Positions 56,725-64,000 of a stretch of 64,000 nt of DNA are shown in pieces; position 1 is the first letter of the stretch, and each line of letters starts with the position of its first letter. The notes beneath the pieces were generated by a model. That model ran no database searches. It was not told the DNA's origin and saw nothing but the letters and a program-made list of their open reading frames with translations. Location: positions 124,001-188,000 of the forward strand of contig CAWHLK010000044.1 of NCBI GenBank assembly GCA_963829965.1. The letters are read 5' to 3'. This stretch comes from DASXZH01 sp963829965. GTDB lineage: Bacteria; Armatimonadota; Fimbriimonadia; Fimbriimonadales; Fimbriimonadaceae. A program made the translations under genes and the position numbers.

Positions 56725-57581
56725 GCGCGCAGATCCTGGACGGCAAGGCGCTTGCCTTGGCCACGCGATTGGCCCTGAAGGAGCGGGTTTCCGGACTTGT
56801 GGCTCAGGGGGTTACGCCGCGTTTGGATGTTATCGTCGCCTCCCAGGACCCCGCCAGCCAGGCCTACGTGGCGATGAAGCGCAAATGGTGCGCCTTTGTG
56901 GGAATTTTGGGAGAGAGCTTTGATGTTTCCGCCTCCACGACGCAGTTGGACCTTCGCGAGAAAATTGCGGAGCTGAACGGGAATCCTACGGTTCATGGGG
57001 TGCTGGTTCAGCACCCGCTGCCTTCTCACCTGGACGAGGACGAGGCGCTGCTGACCCTTGGCGCGGAGAAGGACGTGGACGGCATCACGCCCCAATCGTT
57101 GGGGCGCTTGGTCGCCGACTTACCCGGCTTTCGGTGCGCCACGCCTTTGGGGATTATGCGGCTGTTGGAGCACTATGAGATTCCCTTGCAGGGCAAGCGG
57201 GCGGTAGTGATTGGGCGAAGCGTGATTTTGGGAAAGCCGGCGGCTTTGATGCTTCTTCAGAAGAATGCGACGGTGACGATTGCGCACTCCAAGACTGAGA
57301 ACCTGGCGGGTTTGTGCCGCGAAGCGGACCTATTGGTGGCCGCCGTCGGGCGGCCACGGTTGGTGAAGGGCGACTGGATCAAGCCGGGCGCGGTGGTCGT
57401 GGACGCGGGCTACAACCGGGTAGAAGGCGAGAAGCAGGACGTGGGCGACGTTGATTTTGAAGGGGCTGCTGAACGGGCGGCGTGGATCACGCCGGTTCCC
57501 GGCGGGGTTGGGCCGATGACGGTGGCGTCCTTGCTGAGCAACACGGTGGACGCGGCCGAGGCGAACCTTAAGGGTGAGTGA
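56721..57581 (+). CDS. folD: Methylenetetrahydrofolate dehydrogenase/cyclohydrolase FolD
   Basis: About 286 residues. Bifunctional enzyme interconverting methylene-, methenyl- and formyl-tetrahydrofolate. SQDPASQAYVAMKRKWC carries the catalytic Lys region; VHGVLVQHPLP, EKDVDGITPQSLG, CATPLGIMRLLEHYEIPLQGKRAVVIGRS and TPVPGGVGPMTVASLL are diagnostic. The family N-terminus (SAQILDGKALA) is in frame from 56724, but the only in-frame candidate start is CTG at 56721, overlapping the nusB stop; a base change in an ATG is an alternative. The first conventional start is TTG at 56757, too late for the family. Confidence 0.92.
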   Translation: MSAQILDGKALALATRLALKERVSGLVAQGVTPRLDVIVASQDPASQAYVAMKRKWCAFVGILGESFDVSASTTQLDLREKIAELNGNPTVHGVLVQHPLPSHLDEDEALLTLGAEKDVDGITPQSLGRLVADLPGFRCATPLGIMRLLEHYEIPLQGKRAVVIGRSVILGKPAALMLLQKNATVTIAHSKTENLAGLCREADLLVAAVGRPRLVKGDWIKPGAVVVDAGYNRVEGEKQDVGDVDFEGAAERAAWITPVPGGVGPMTVASLLSNTVDAAEANLKGE

Positions 57582-57643
57582 ACTCCAGGTGTCCCAATTC
57601 GCACGGATGGACCTACCCAAACTCGGGACGGCTAACTGAATCG

Positions 57644-58585
57644 TTAGTACAAACCAATATGCTCGCCGTAGTACGCGGCGATGCGGTCCCAGGCCTTGGC
57701 TTCGTCCCAATCGGGAACGACCCCACGCCCGGGGTTCGTATTGATCCGGATACGCGGTTCAGGAAAAGCAGTTTGAACCGCAAAATCCGCTTCACAGGCC
57801 CAGCCGGTGCGGGGTCTCATCTCCTCGCCCATACGCTTTACAAAGGAGCCTTGGGATTCCACGTATTGGCTTGGATTCATCCGCGTCTCATGAACGGGGG
57901 CAACATTGAACCGCTCGCAAAGCGTCCGATAACAGGACGCCAGCAAGTCGGCGTGAATGTTGTCCCGGATGTAATCCGGAGTTTTGATCTGCGGCTTCTC
58001 GCCCGCGCGCCACATCTTCATGAGGTAGCTGGGAAGTTTGGGCTCTTCAAAAGTGCCGAACGGGTTCGGCACCACGAATTTGGCGAGCGGGAGATCCGCC
58101 TGTTCGGCTTGAGCCTTGACAATCTCGTAGACGGCCCGCTTGGTCGCGCCGTAAATGGAGACCGCGCGCAGGTTGTCCGAGCCCGCGCCCTCACCCGGCT
58201 CAAACACGGTTCCCGTGTAGATAACGCCCTTAGCGCCAGCCGCCTTGGCGACCTTGAAGACGTTCGCAATGTTGTGGGTGTCTTGGGCGATTGCCTTGAT
58301 ATAATCGAACTCCGGAGAACGGTAGTTCTCCATAAATGCGCCGTGGCAGCAGATGAGATCAAAGCCTTCTTTTTCGATTGCGGCCACGAAGCGGCCGTCA
58401 CCAAACCGCGTGTTAAATACAGGCTCGACTTTGTCGAGCAGGTTGTGAACCCTAAGCCCGCGAACGCCCGGATATCGGCTCTTATCCGCCGTGAACGTGC
58501 AGGTGACGCCGTGGCCGGCGGCGACGAGTGACTCCGCGAAGTGGTAACCGGTGAAAGAGCTTGCACCAGTGAGAAGGACTTTCAC
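57644..58585 (-). CDS. NAD-dependent epimerase/dehydratase
   Basis: 313 residues of the extended short-chain dehydrogenase family. MKVLLTGASSFTGYHFAESL is the GxxGxxG nucleotide loop; catalytic YGATKRA and TGTVFEPGEG are present. Last gene of the sugar operon, overlapping rfbC by four bases. It probably reduces or epimerises the keto-sugar made upstream. The N-terminal loop has GASSFTG in place of GGxGFIG. Exact product unknown. Confidence 0.85.
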   Translation of the reverse strand: MKVLLTGASSFTGYHFAESLVAAGHGVTCTFTADKSRYPGVRGLRVHNLLDKVEPVFNTRFGDGRFVAAIEKEGFDLICCHGAFMENYRSPEFDYIKAIAQDTHNIANVFKVAKAAGAKGVIYTGTVFEPGEGAGSDNLRAVSIYGATKRAVYEIVKAQAEQADLPLAKFVVPNPFGTFEEPKLPSYLMKMWRAGEKPQIKTPDYIRDNIHADLLASCYRTLCERFNVAPVHETRMNPSQYVESQGSFVKRMGEEMRPRTGWACEADFAVQTAFPEPRIRINTNPGRGVVPDWDEAKAWDRIAAYYGEHIGLY

Positions 58586-59142
58586 AGCGTGTAACCGCTC
58601 GCATGAGTCTCTTTGTTGAAGTCGGCAGCACCTCGGTCCTTCTCAGAAATGACGATCGGTTCAAACGGCAACCCGAGGGAAACGGCAGGATCGTTCCAGC
58701 GAATGATCCTCTCGTGGTCGCGCGAGTAAGTTTCGTCGATCGCGTAGATGACCTCCGAGTTGTCTTCCAGAGACAAAAACCCGTGGGCGAAGCCTTTGGG
58801 AACAACAATCACTTTCCGGTTCTCGGCGGTCAGCTCCACACAGAAACTATGGAGATAAGTTGGCGAGCCCTCTCTCAAGTCCACCACCACATCCAAGACC
58901 GCGCCACGTACGCAGCGCAAGTATTTCACCTCACCTTTTGGTGCGGCCTGGTAGTGCAGCCCGCGCCAAGTGCCTTTCTTGTGGCTCAAGGAGTTGTTGA
59001 TTTGGCGAACGGTGAACGGCGCGCCGAGCTTTTCCGAAAGGATGTCTTGGTCGAAAAGCCGCGAGAAGAAGCCGCGGTCATCCTCCATCAAAGTCGGAGT
59101 CATCACAAGACAACCTTCTAGTGGGCTCTCTTCGAAAGTCAT
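58582..59142 (-). CDS. rfbC: dTDP-4-dehydrorhamnose 3,5-epimerase-like protein
   Basis: 186 residues of the RmlC cupin family. DDRGFFSRLFDQDIL, KGTWRGLHYQAAP (catalytic His), YLRCVRGAVLDVVVDLREGSPTY, PKGFAHGFLSLEDNSEV and the catalytic Tyr region IYAIDETYSRDHERII are all visible. It isomerises a 4-keto-6-deoxyhexose at C3/C5. There is no rmlA, rmlB or rmlD beside it; a CDP-sugar enzyme lies upstream instead, so the real substrate may be a CDP- or dTDP-sugar. Confidence 0.9.
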   Translation of the reverse strand: MTFEESPLEGCLVMTPTLMEDDRGFFSRLFDQDILSEKLGAPFTVRQINNSLSHKKGTWRGLHYQAAPKGEVKYLRCVRGAVLDVVVDLREGSPTYLHSFCVELTAENRKVIVVPKGFAHGFLSLEDNSEVIYAIDETYSRDHERIIRWNDPAVSLGLPFEPIVISEKDRGAADFNKETHASGYTL

Positions 59143-60500
59143 TTCGAACTCGCGAGTTCTCGGTGGCCGATGCGGAGCACTTGCGCCGCCTTCAGGTCGT
59201 CAGCGCCGAACATACGCCGGCAGTCAAAAACGGTCTTGCCGACCAGGTCCTTCTTGGGTAAAGCCGAATATTCTCCCCACATAGTGGCGACAATGACGAT
59301 TTCGCTGTCCGGCAGTTCCTTTTCCCAGTCGCTAATGACGTCGAGGGTTTCCCCCTTGAACTCAGGCTGGGAAGTGAAGTTTTCTGCCGCGATGGGGTCA
59401 TGCAGCTTCAGGTTGGCGCCTTCCGCTAGCAAGTCCTTGGTGATCGAGATTGAGGCCGACTCGCGGACATCGTCCGTATCCGGCTTGAACGCCAATCCTA
59501 GAAGCAAGACTTTTTTCCCCGAAAGCGAACCACAGGCTTGCTTGAGGATCGAGACAACCTGTCGAGGCTGTTCTTCGTTCACATCAAGAATCGCATTGAC
59601 CATCCTCATCGGCATGCCAAACGATTCGCCCTGGGATCTTAACGCCTGCACATCTTTGGGGAAGCAGCTTCCCCCAAATCCGGGCCCGGGAGTGAGATAG
59701 GTGAGAATCTCTGGCTTTGTTCGGCTGCCGTCCGGTGTGAACGGACTCCAGCGTTTGTCCAGCGAAACCCCCGCGAACACCTTCATGTAGTCGATGCCGC
59801 CAACGTACGCGGCGAGGTTGGCAAGTTCGTTCGTCGCCGAAATCTGCAGGGCCAGCAGGCAGTTGTTGGCGTACTTGATCATTTCCGCGGTGCGAGTATT
59901 GACCTTTAGCTTGTCAACTTGCCAAGGCTCGTAAATCTCCTCAAGCCTCGCAAGGGTCTGGGGGTCTTCATAGCCCAGGACAATGCGGTCGGGGTTGTCG
60001 AAATCAAAAATCGCCTTACCCTCGCGCAGGAATTCGGGATTCATGCCGAGTCCAAAGCCTTCGCCGAGCTTTTTGCCGCTTGCCGCTTCTACCTCGTTCT
60101 TGACCACGGTATCGGTGGTGCTCGGCAGCACCGTGCTCTTGACGATGAGGCTCAGATACTTGTCCGTTCCCTTGAGATAAGCCCCGATCTGGCGACTCAC
60201 TTCCACGAGGTATTTGAGATCGATCTTTCCATCAGTGGAAGGCGTGCCAACCGCGACGATGACGGCCTCCGCCGAATCCAACGCCGAAGCCAAATCGGTT
60301 GTGGCGGAGAAGTTGCCGGAATCAATGATGCTCGAAAGCAATTCAGGCAGGCCATCCTCGTGGATGGGTGGGATCTTCGCGTTGATTTTGTCGACCTTGG
60401 CGGGATCGATGTCCACGCAGGTGATCTTATGCCCCTTACCCGCCAGGCAAGCGCCGCTCACGAGGCCGACGTATCCCGTTCCGACAACTGCGATCTTCAT
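59139..60500 (-). CDS. ugd: UDP-glucose 6-dehydrogenase
   Basis: 453 residues. KIAVVGTGYVGLVSGACLA (NAD loop), MNPEFLREG, KYANNCLLALQISATNELA, PGPGFGGSCFPKD (catalytic Cys) and GLAFKPDTDDVRES identify the UDP-glucose/GDP-mannose dehydrogenase family. It oxidises UDP-glucose twice to UDP-glucuronate, a polysaccharide precursor. Overlaps rfbC by four bases and ends two bases after the epimerase gene upstream. Confidence 0.95.
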   Translation of the reverse strand: MKIAVVGTGYVGLVSGACLAGKGHKITCVDIDPAKVDKINAKIPPIHEDGLPELLSSIIDSGNFSATTDLASALDSAEAVIVAVGTPSTDGKIDLKYLVEVSRQIGAYLKGTDKYLSLIVKSTVLPSTTDTVVKNEVEAASGKKLGEGFGLGMNPEFLREGKAIFDFDNPDRIVLGYEDPQTLARLEEIYEPWQVDKLKVNTRTAEMIKYANNCLLALQISATNELANLAAYVGGIDYMKVFAGVSLDKRWSPFTPDGSRTKPEILTYLTPGPGFGGSCFPKDVQALRSQGESFGMPMRMVNAILDVNEEQPRQVVSILKQACGSLSGKKVLLLGLAFKPDTDDVRESASISITKDLLAEGANLKLHDPIAAENFTSQPEFKGETLDVISDWEKELPDSEIVIVATMWGEYSALPKKDLVGKTVFDCRRMFGADDLKAAQVLRIGHRELASSK

Positions 60501-60502
60501 GA

Positions 60503-61591
60503 CTAAGCTTCCTTCTCCTCGTGCAGCAAAAACTCCAGGAACCGGCCGACTCCATCTTCCACAAGAATCGAAGGGCTGTAACCGAGATGCTCCCGCGCCT
60601 TCTTAATGATGGGGCATCGGCGGTTCGGGTTGTGGGTCAGGTAGTCGCTGTCGTCCGACTTCGCGAATTTGACTTCGCCGGCATAGCCGTTCAATCTTGC
60701 GCCCTGCGAACGGTATATTTCGGCCAAATCCCGAACGCTGATCTCCGGCCCTTCGATTCCGATGTTGAAATAGTCGTACTTGCCGTAGACCAGGCATTTG
60801 AAATATCCCGCGATGGCATCCGGCACATAGCAAAACGTTCTCGTCGGCGTTCCCGTCGAGAGGATCTCGATGTCCCGCTTTTCCAGAATGCATTTGGCAA
60901 AGTCCGCAGGCACCCGCTGGTCGTCCAACCGCATCCCAGGGCCGTAGTTGTTAAACGGCCGTGCCACCGTGATCGGCATCTTATGCTCCTGAGCAAACAA
61001 TGAGCACATGGTTTCGCCGAAACGCTTGCTTTCGTCATAGCAAGCCCGTGGCCCCACGCACGCCACGTTGCCTCGGTATTCCTCGTCGGTCGGGATTGCT
61101 TCGGGGACGGGGTCGCCGTAAATCTCGCTGCTGGAGAAGAATAGGAATCCGTTCAGATTCTTTTCTAAATAGAAATCCAACAGCCTGCGCAGGCCCCAAA
61201 TGTTGGCGTCCAGCGTGACGATTGGGAACTGTCGGTAAAAGATGGGCGAGGCAATGGACGCCCCGTGGATGATCAGGTTCGCCTTATCCGCCCCCGGCAC
61301 CGAGTCAATCGCGTCCTTTGAAATATCGAATGGCAGAGTTTCGACTTTGTTCGGCAACTCCTTCTCCAACCGAACCAGCCAGGAGGGCTTGCCGAACATG
61401 AACGTGTCCAGGCCGATAACCTTCTCGATCCCAAGCGTCTCCGCCTGGTGCCCCAGGAAGTTCATGAACGAGAAACCGAGGAAGCCGGCGCAACCGGTGA
61501 CAAGCACGGTCGAATCTCTAAATTTGGACTTCTCGTCAGGGGTAAGGCGGTTTAAGACATAGTCGAGGTCTTCTCGAAGGATAGGGTTCAT
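60503..61591 (-). CDS. NAD-dependent epimerase, UDP-glucuronate decarboxylase-like
   Basis: 362 residues. An N-terminal extension of about 28 residues precedes VLVTGCAGFLGFSFMNFLG. SSSEIYGDP, CYDESKRFGET (catalytic Tyr-Lys), RPFNNYGPGMRLDDQRV and GTPTRTFCYVPDAIAGYFK follow. The pattern resembles UDP-xylose synthases and related enzymes, and UDP-glucuronate is made by the adjacent Ugd, which favours a decarboxylase or a related step. Confidence 0.85.
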   Translation of the reverse strand: MNPILREDLDYVLNRLTPDEKSKFRDSTVLVTGCAGFLGFSFMNFLGHQAETLGIEKVIGLDTFMFGKPSWLVRLEKELPNKVETLPFDISKDAIDSVPGADKANLIIHGASIASPIFYRQFPIVTLDANIWGLRRLLDFYLEKNLNGFLFFSSSEIYGDPVPEAIPTDEEYRGNVACVGPRACYDESKRFGETMCSLFAQEHKMPITVARPFNNYGPGMRLDDQRVPADFAKCILEKRDIEILSTGTPTRTFCYVPDAIAGYFKCLVYGKYDYFNIGIEGPEISVRDLAEIYRSQGARLNGYAGEVKFAKSDDSDYLTHNPNRRCPIIKKAREHLGYSPSILVEDGVGRFLEFLLHEEKEA

Positions 61592-61607
61592 ATTAAAGTT
61601 GGGAGAC

Positions 61608-62438
61608 CTAGCAAATCCAGGGAGCGGTCCCGGCTTCCCACATTGCTTCTAACACTTCTCGGTCACGTTGAGTGTCCATACATTGCCAAAAACCTTGGTG
61701 GCGATAGATCATCAGTTCGCCGCTCGCGGCCACTCCCTCAAGGGGTTCACGTTCCAAAACCAGGTCTTCGTCTTCGCAAACGTAGTTTGCAAAGTCCCGC
61801 TTAAAAAAGAAAAACCCGCCATTTACCCAGGTGGTCACCAGGTTCGGCTTTTCGGAAAAGTTGACGACTTTATCGCCTTCCAGCACGAAAACGCCAAAGC
61901 GCGATGGAGGCGAGACTCCCAACACGGTCCCGATCTTTCCGTGACCCACGTGAAATTCCAGCTCTTTGCCGAGGTCTGCGTCCGTCACTCCGTCCCCGTA
62001 GGTAACCGCAAAATGCTTGGAGTCGCCAAGATATCGGTTGACCGCTTTGCCAATGCGGCCGCCGGTCATGGTTTTTTCGCCCGTGAAGGCTACGGTTACT
62101 TTCCAGTTCTCCGAATGATGGAAGGAGTGAACTTCACGGCCGTGACTGCCCAAATCGACGGTGAAGTCGCTGTTCATCGCCTCATAGTTGAGAAAATAGG
62201 ATTTGATCGATTCCGATTTGAACCCTGAGCATACGATAAAGCGTTTGAAGCCGTGCTTGCTGTACTTCTTCATGATGTGCCAGAGCATGGGGTGGTTCCC
62301 CACCGGCACCATCGGCTTTGGTCTCAGATCCGTTTCTTCTTTAATGCGCGTGCCCATTCCGCCCGCCAAAATAAACACGGGAACGTCTGCCGGATCCACC
62401 TCAACCACAGGTCGAATTACACCGGGGCATGGGTTCAA
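61608..62438 (-). CDS. rfbF: Glucose-1-phosphate cytidylyltransferase
   Basis: 276 residues. PVFILAGGMGTRIKEETDLRPKPMVPVG is the nucleotidyltransferase signature; FRxTDxG-type motifs, MTGGRIGKAVNRYLGDSKHF, TYGDGVTDADL, NGGFFFFKRDF and YRHQGFWQCMDTQRDRE are typical of RfbF. It makes CDP-glucose from CTP and glucose-1-phosphate. The usual partner, CDP-glucose 4,6-dehydratase, is not next to it here. Confidence 0.92.
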   Translation of the reverse strand: MNPCPGVIRPVVEVDPADVPVFILAGGMGTRIKEETDLRPKPMVPVGNHPMLWHIMKKYSKHGFKRFIVCSGFKSESIKSYFLNYEAMNSDFTVDLGSHGREVHSFHHSENWKVTVAFTGEKTMTGGRIGKAVNRYLGDSKHFAVTYGDGVTDADLGKELEFHVGHGKIGTVLGVSPPSRFGVFVLEGDKVVNFSEKPNLVTTWVNGGFFFFKRDFANYVCEDEDLVLEREPLEGVAASGELMIYRHQGFWQCMDTQRDREVLEAMWEAGTAPWIC

Positions 62439-62587
62439 TCCCTCTTCGGAAGGACTGGTTCTGCTCTCTTCGCTCCCAGGCAGACGTCTCTGCAGATGCG
62501 CAATGCTCTAAGCGGAGAGTTTGCCGTCAAGCCTGTCCGGGCCCGACTTCACGAGGAGATTAGTTTACGAAGAGCCTGAAAGACTTT

Positions 62588-63814
62588 TTGCTATTGCCCT
62601 TTCGGTTTGTTCGCAAATCGCTCTGGATGGCAATGGCGCTGTGCAGCCCGAGAATAAGGGGCGGCTTTCGGGCGGCGAACCCACAAGACGTTGGACTCTT
62701 TAGTTCGCTGCAGCTGCCTGCGACCATCCAGTATCTGCGGGAAGGCCGCCGTAAGATATTGGCCGGCAACCAAAGACTCGTGATTCTGTGGCAGGGCAGA
62801 CCTTGCGATTACGTGGAGCAGGCCTATCTAGACGCAAACGCGGACGTTGCCGAATGGGTTCGGGAGGGCAAATTCCGCTCGGGGCTCGATCACTTCCTCT
62901 TGATTGGCATCAAGGAAGTGCAGGACGGCAAGCGCGATCTCTATGGCGAAAACGCAGTCGCCAAGTTGGTAAGGCGCTACCCCGGCACAGCCAGGCCGGT
63001 GAGCAAGGCGCTCTGCTTGTTTGTTCATTTCGACAAGGATTGGCTCGTCGATCCTTACGTTGAGAAGTACATCCAGACGTTGATCGAAATGGGGAGCGAC
63101 GTGGTGTTCATCAGCGGCACGCTGCTGGAGTCGGAAGCGGAGCGTCTGACTTCAAAATGCCTGGAAGTGCTGGTCAGAAACCCGATCGGCCATGACTTCA
63201 CTTCTTGGTACGTCGGGCTCAAGAACACTTCGGTTTCTCTCGAAGGCTACGAGACAGTTCTTCTGGTGAACGACAGCGTATATTTCCCGTTTCGCCCCGC
63301 GGCCGGAGTGCTTCCCGCAATGGCAAGCCGCGAACTCGATTTCTGGGGGATTTGCGAATCCTATCAGAACGAACGAGGGGCCCGTTATCATTTGCAGAGC
63401 TTTTTTCTCGGGCTGTCCCAAAAGGCGGTCAAAGGAGGTCTCCTGACGGAGTTCGTCAAGAAATACGAGACATTCGGCCTTCAGTGCAGGCAGGGATACA
63501 TTGAAGCTTACGAATACGGCCTCACCGAGACTGCGGAGAAGATTGGATTATCGGTAGGCGCCTATTGCGCACTGCAGAAAGCCTATGACGCAGGCATTGC
63601 AGCCGGGCGAAAGCTGCCCCCTCTGACGGGAACCAATCCTTCCATCCACTTATGGCGCGAGCTGCTCTCCACCTGCGAGTGCCCAGCCGTCAAGGTGGGG
63701 CTCGTGCGGGACAATCCGGAAGGAGTTTTCGACTGGTCCGATTTGGAAAAGCTTACGACGATTTACGATCTGGACCTTATAAAGAAGCATTTGGCACGGG
63801 TACAAGGAAAATAG
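62588..63814 (+). CDS. Rhamnan synthesis protein F-like glycosyltransferase-related protein
   Basis: Up to 408 residues from a TTG at 62588, with the first convincing Met later (62627). The C-terminal two thirds match the RgpF pattern: ALCLFVHFDKDWLVDPYVEKY, VRNPIGHDFTSWYVGL, VLLVNDSVYFPF, DFWGICESYQNERGARYHLQSFF, PSIHLWRELL. In rhamnan and O-antigen clusters these proteins extend cell-surface polysaccharide. It diverges from the sugar-nucleotide operon. Confidence 0.8.
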   Translation: MLLPFRFVRKSLWMAMALCSPRIRGGFRAANPQDVGLFSSLQLPATIQYLREGRRKILAGNQRLVILWQGRPCDYVEQAYLDANADVAEWVREGKFRSGLDHFLLIGIKEVQDGKRDLYGENAVAKLVRRYPGTARPVSKALCLFVHFDKDWLVDPYVEKYIQTLIEMGSDVVFISGTLLESEAERLTSKCLEVLVRNPIGHDFTSWYVGLKNTSVSLEGYETVLLVNDSVYFPFRPAAGVLPAMASRELDFWGICESYQNERGARYHLQSFFLGLSQKAVKGGLLTEFVKKYETFGLQCRQGYIEAYEYGLTETAEKIGLSVGAYCALQKAYDAGIAAGRKLPPLTGTNPSIHLWRELLSTCECPAVKVGLVRDNPEGVFDWSDLEKLTTIYDLDLIKKHLARVQGK

Positions 63815-64000
63815 CCTCCGGTGCCGGTAGTCCGAGCACAGGCGGTTCTTGTTTCGCCCTTTCAGTGCTACGGAGATGTGGAGGGCGTTTCCGTTACCAG
63901 GGCTTCGCCCTTCGCTAGTTCTGCCGGCCCTCCGGGCATGGTGCTCCGGCCTGCAGAACATATAGGTCACCTTTAAGAGAACCCATCGGCAAGCCGAAGC
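63815..64000. repeat. Hairpin-rich end of window
   Basis: Contains CCAGGGCTTCGCCCTTCGCTAG and GCCGGCCCTCCGGGCATG-like inverted repeats of the same general style as the arrays at 48.3-49.9 kb (CCAGGGC hairpin, then CTTCGCT). No gene seen. Confidence 0.5.

Noticed and set aside
1..64000. tRNA or rRNA genes
   Set aside because: I found no cloverleaf or TTCRANNC-type sequence in a tRNA context and no rRNA-like stretch.

Overview
The window is bacterial chromosomal DNA with moderately high GC, and essential genes (ruvAB, accC, nusB, folD, folK, cytochrome c maturation) sit beside large accessory loci. The accBC-nusB-folD order, paired GspF-like genes beside folK, prepilin-like proteins, GH44 enzymes and TTG/GTG starts would suit Armatimonadota (Fimbriimonas-like) or a neighbouring phylum. 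That placement is an inference without a database search. At least a dozen genes, including ruvA, ruvB, accC and ccmA, are broken by single-base shifts while homology continues in another frame. Most of these are probably residual assembly indels, so such genes are given here as one reconstructed locus.

Layout. 1-4.5 kb: ccmABC(D), ruvA, ruvB and an unknown membrane protein. 4.5-10.6 kb: a large secreted RCC1/Ig-repeat protein diverges from a secreted subtilase, whose leader contains a clear cyclic-di-GMP-I (GEMM) riboswitch. 10.6-29.2 kb: metabolic and secretory genes, including a Gfo/Idh/MocA oxidoreductase, two lipoproteins, aldo/keto reductase, two tandem GH44 glycosidases, an alditol-oxidase-like flavoprotein, a GH36-like glycosidase, a zinc alcohol dehydrogenase, a pentapeptide-repeat protein, a J-domain/TPR membrane protein, two GspF/PilC proteins and folK.

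29.5-47.4 kb is the most unusual part. On the minus strand, a translationally coupled operon encodes an IscU-like protein, a small cysteine-rich protein ending in a Hint (cleavage-type) domain, and a large YD-repeat (Rhs) protein. An IS3-family element has cut the Rhs gene. Around it lie three alternative Rhs C-terminal tips with one shared cysteine-rich domain. Each tip is followed, by overlap or within a few bases, by a gene of one signal-peptide-bearing family built from a duplicated module. Further Rhs scraps separate the cassettes. This looks like a polymorphic Rhs tip/partner system with a new tip domain and a new candidate immunity family, coupled to Hint and IscU-like genes. A giant glycosyltransferase/TPR gene and a GT9-like gene run divergently inside it.

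47.7-53.9 kb: a DUF2442 antitoxin with a broken DUF4160 partner, a 1.5-kb array of hairpin-forming repeats, a small Q/S-rich protein next to an OmpR-type two-component system (shared upstream box), and a CopG/PIN toxin-antitoxin pair. 54-57.6 kb: accB-like, prepilin-like, accC, nusB and folD. The accB-like product lacks the biotinylated lysine. 57.6-63.8 kb: a tightly packed sugar-nucleotide operon for surface polysaccharide, diverging from a rhamnan-synthesis-F-like gene.
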